Shown here piece by piece: positions 62,715 through 64,000 of a DNA stretch of 64,000 nucleotides. Positions within the stretch are counted from its first letter, which is position 1. The number at the start of each line of letters is the position of its first letter. This stretch comes from Janthinobacterium sp. GW456P (GTDB lineage: Bacteria; Pseudomonadota; Gammaproteobacteria; Burkholderiales; Burkholderiaceae_D). The notes beneath the pieces were generated by a model. The model was not told the origin of the DNA. It did no database searches and saw only the letters and a program-made list of their open reading frames with translations. The DNA is taken from the NCBI RefSeq assembly GCF_002127655.1, contig NZ_NEHB01000028.1, positions 1 through 64,000 on the forward strand, written 5' to 3'. The position numbers and the translations under genes are program-made.

Positions 62715-64000
62715 ATGTCCGTGTTTTTACGCCGCCCCGTGGCGCTTTTATTTGCCGCCGCCAGCCCCTGGTCACTGGCAATCGATGATGTACAGGCCGA
62801 CGATGTCGTCACCGTCAAGGCCGAGCGCCAGCATTACCGCAGCCTGTCCGCCACGGGCGCCACCAAGACGGACGCTTTATTGATGGACTTGCCGCAAAGC
62901 GTGCGCGTGCTGACCGGCGACCTGCTGCGCGACGCGGGCGTGACGACCCTGGCCGGCGCGCTGGACCTGGCCAGCGGCATTTCCAGGCAAAGTCCGCTGG
63001 GCGGCCTGTGGGACAGCTATGCCATGCGCGGTTTCACGGGCGACCCGAATTTCGGCTCCGACTACATGGTCAACGGCTTCAGTTCCAGCCGCGGCTACAA
63101 CGGCATGCGCGACGGCGGCAATACGCAGAACGTGGAAGTGCTCAAAGGCCCCGCGTCGGCCCTGTACGGCCGGGGCGAGCCGGGCGGCACCGTCAACATC
63201 ATGACGAAAAAGCCGAAGTTCGCGCCGGAATACAGCGCCGATGTTGCGCTGGGCAGCTTCCGCACGCGCCGCGCCGCCGTCGACTTGACGGGACCGTTGG
63301 GCGGCAGCGTCGCCTACCGCCTCAACGCCGCGCATGAAGAGGGGCGCAGCTTCCGCGATACGGTGAAAGTCGAGCGCAGCCTGTTTGCGCCGTCCTTCCT
63401 GTGGCTGGTGGGCGAGCACACGACCGTGTCGTATGAAATCGAAGCGGTGCGCCAGCGCGCGCCGTTCGACCGCGGCGTGGTGGCCGTCAACGGCCAGCTG
63501 GGTGCCGTGCCCGTGTCGCGCTTCCTGGGCGAACCGGGCGACGGCCCCATGACGGTCAAGTCGCTGGGCCAGCAGCTGTTCATCCACCACGCGCTGTCGG
63601 ACGACTGGACGGTGCAGGCGGGCGCGTCGTACCGCGACAGCGCATTGACGGGATATTCGACCGAGGCGAACAAGCTGCTGGCCGATGGCCGCACCTTGAC
63701 CCGCCAGCGCCGCCACCGCGATTTTTCGGCCACCGATGTCTCCGCCCGCCTTGAAATGCTGGGCAAGTTCAGGACGGGCGCGCTGGCGCACGAAGTGCTG
63801 GCCGGCGTGGATGCGTACCGTTTCGACGACCACCGGCTGCAGCTGCGCCGCAATCCTTCCAGCGCCAACCCGTATGCCATCGATATTTTCCATCCCGCGT
63901 ATGGCGGTGTGGCCGATCCGCTGGCCCTGTCCATCGACACGCAGGAAGGGCAACGGGCGCGCGGCCTGTATGCGCAGGACCAGATCGACCTGGGCGCGCA
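62715..64000 (+). CDS. TonB-dependent siderophore receptor, N-terminal part (cut by window edge)
   Basis: The frame is open from ATG 62715 to the right edge (428 codons). A signal peptide (about 1-28) is followed by a TonB-box-like DDVVTVKAER and the plug domain: DLPQSVRVLTGDLLRDAGVT, YAMRGFTGDPNFGSDYMVNG, NVEVLKGPASALYGRGEPGG and TVNIMTKKPK. Barrel strands start about residue 175 (YSADVALGSFRTRRAAVDLT). No STN domain. The FhuA/FoxA-like plug suggests a hydroxamate-type siderophore, which is uncertain. The Fur-like box 48 bases upstream predicts iron repression. Confidence 0.92.
   Translation, partial: MSVFLRRPVALLFAAASPWSLAIDDVQADDVVTVKAERQHYRSLSATGATKTDALLMDLPQSVRVLTGDLLRDAGVTTLAGALDLASGISRQSPLGGLWDSYAMRGFTGDPNFGSDYMVNGFSSSRGYNGMRDGGNTQNVEVLKGPASALYGRGEPGGTVNIMTKKPKFAPEYSADVALGSFRTRRAAVDLTGPLGGSVAYRLNAAHEEGRSFRDTVKVERSLFAPSFLWLVGEHTTVSYEIEAVRQRAPFDRGVVAVNGQLGAVPVSRFLGEPGDGPMTVKSLGQQLFIHHALSDDWTVQAGASYRDSALTGYSTEANKLLADGRTLTRQRRHRDFSATDVSARLEMLGKFRTGALAHEVLAGVDAYRFDDHRLQLRRNPSSANPYAIDIFHPAYGGVADPLALSIDTQEGQRARGLYAQDQIDLGA

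Overview
The window is about 62-65% GC and looks like a chromosomal segment of a betaproteobacterium of the family Oxalobacteraceae, most likely Janthinobacterium or a close relative. This rests on the gene order carA-carB-greA-yhbY-rlmE-ftsH-folP-glmM, a PEP-CTERM protein, the cydDCABX operon, and a subclass B3 metallo-beta-lactamase resembling the THIN-B type known from Janthinobacterium lividum. No prophage, insertion sequence or CRISPR array was seen. Identity calls come from reading motifs by eye; no database search was run.

Layout. 1-1742: a gene cut by the left edge, a small HTH regulator and an orphan ABC ATPase. 2065-4306: ergothioneine genes egtD-egtB, then a convergent chemoreceptor. 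6084-8131: leuA, preceded by an unannotated leucine-rich leader peptide and its promoter, which looks like transcription attenuation. 8143-9596: a barstar-like inhibitor translationally coupled to an unknown protein, and a small secreted protein. 9782-11159: a patatin-like lipoprotein and a GlcG-like protein. 11275-22709: the conserved housekeeping block, with a structured carA 5' UTR. 22802-23047: tRNA-Pro and tRNA-Arg. 24332-31408: a GbsR/MarR regulator divergent from cydDCABX, including the 41-residue cydX, followed by a possible small RNA. 31954-36465: a second chemoreceptor, small unknown proteins, DUF1294, ogt and a nucleotidyltransferase. 36462-43846: iron-related genes (TonB receptor, Fur-like sites, a PepSY-flavodoxin-reductase fusion) and a bacteriohemerythrin. 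43906-49730: ilvE, a secreted RNase T2, an MFS exporter, and an acyl-CoA synthetase divergent from a Crp/Fnr regulator. 50411-51962: copper handling (DUF2946, SCO, PCu(A)C). 52023-53949: a TetR regulator with a Bcr/CflA exporter. 54072-56998: DUF3422 and an unknown leucine-rich protein. 57009-60237: the beta-lactam response cluster. 60244-64000: a TPR protein, an oxidoreductase divergent from a LysR regulator, and a Fur-linked TonB receptor cut by the right edge.

The most interesting system is 57009-60237. A BlaI/MecI-type repressor sits behind four CTAG-centred sites spaced exactly 14 bp apart. It overlaps a gene that fuses a BlaR1-type M56 membrane protease to an S11 DD-peptidase (SITK, SEN, KTG) instead of the usual class D-like sensor. 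A B3 metallo-beta-lactamase gene follows, separated by an 11-C tract and an intrinsic-terminator-like hairpin. The likely reading is an inducible beta-lactamase operon whose sensor is a real PBP-family domain. Other strong signals are the leu leader peptide, whose predicted transcription start falls on its AUG; a 13-bp inverted repeat across the gbsR-cydD divergent region; and an identical TTGAT-N4-GTCAT box upstream of both cyd and the bacteriohemerythrin gene.
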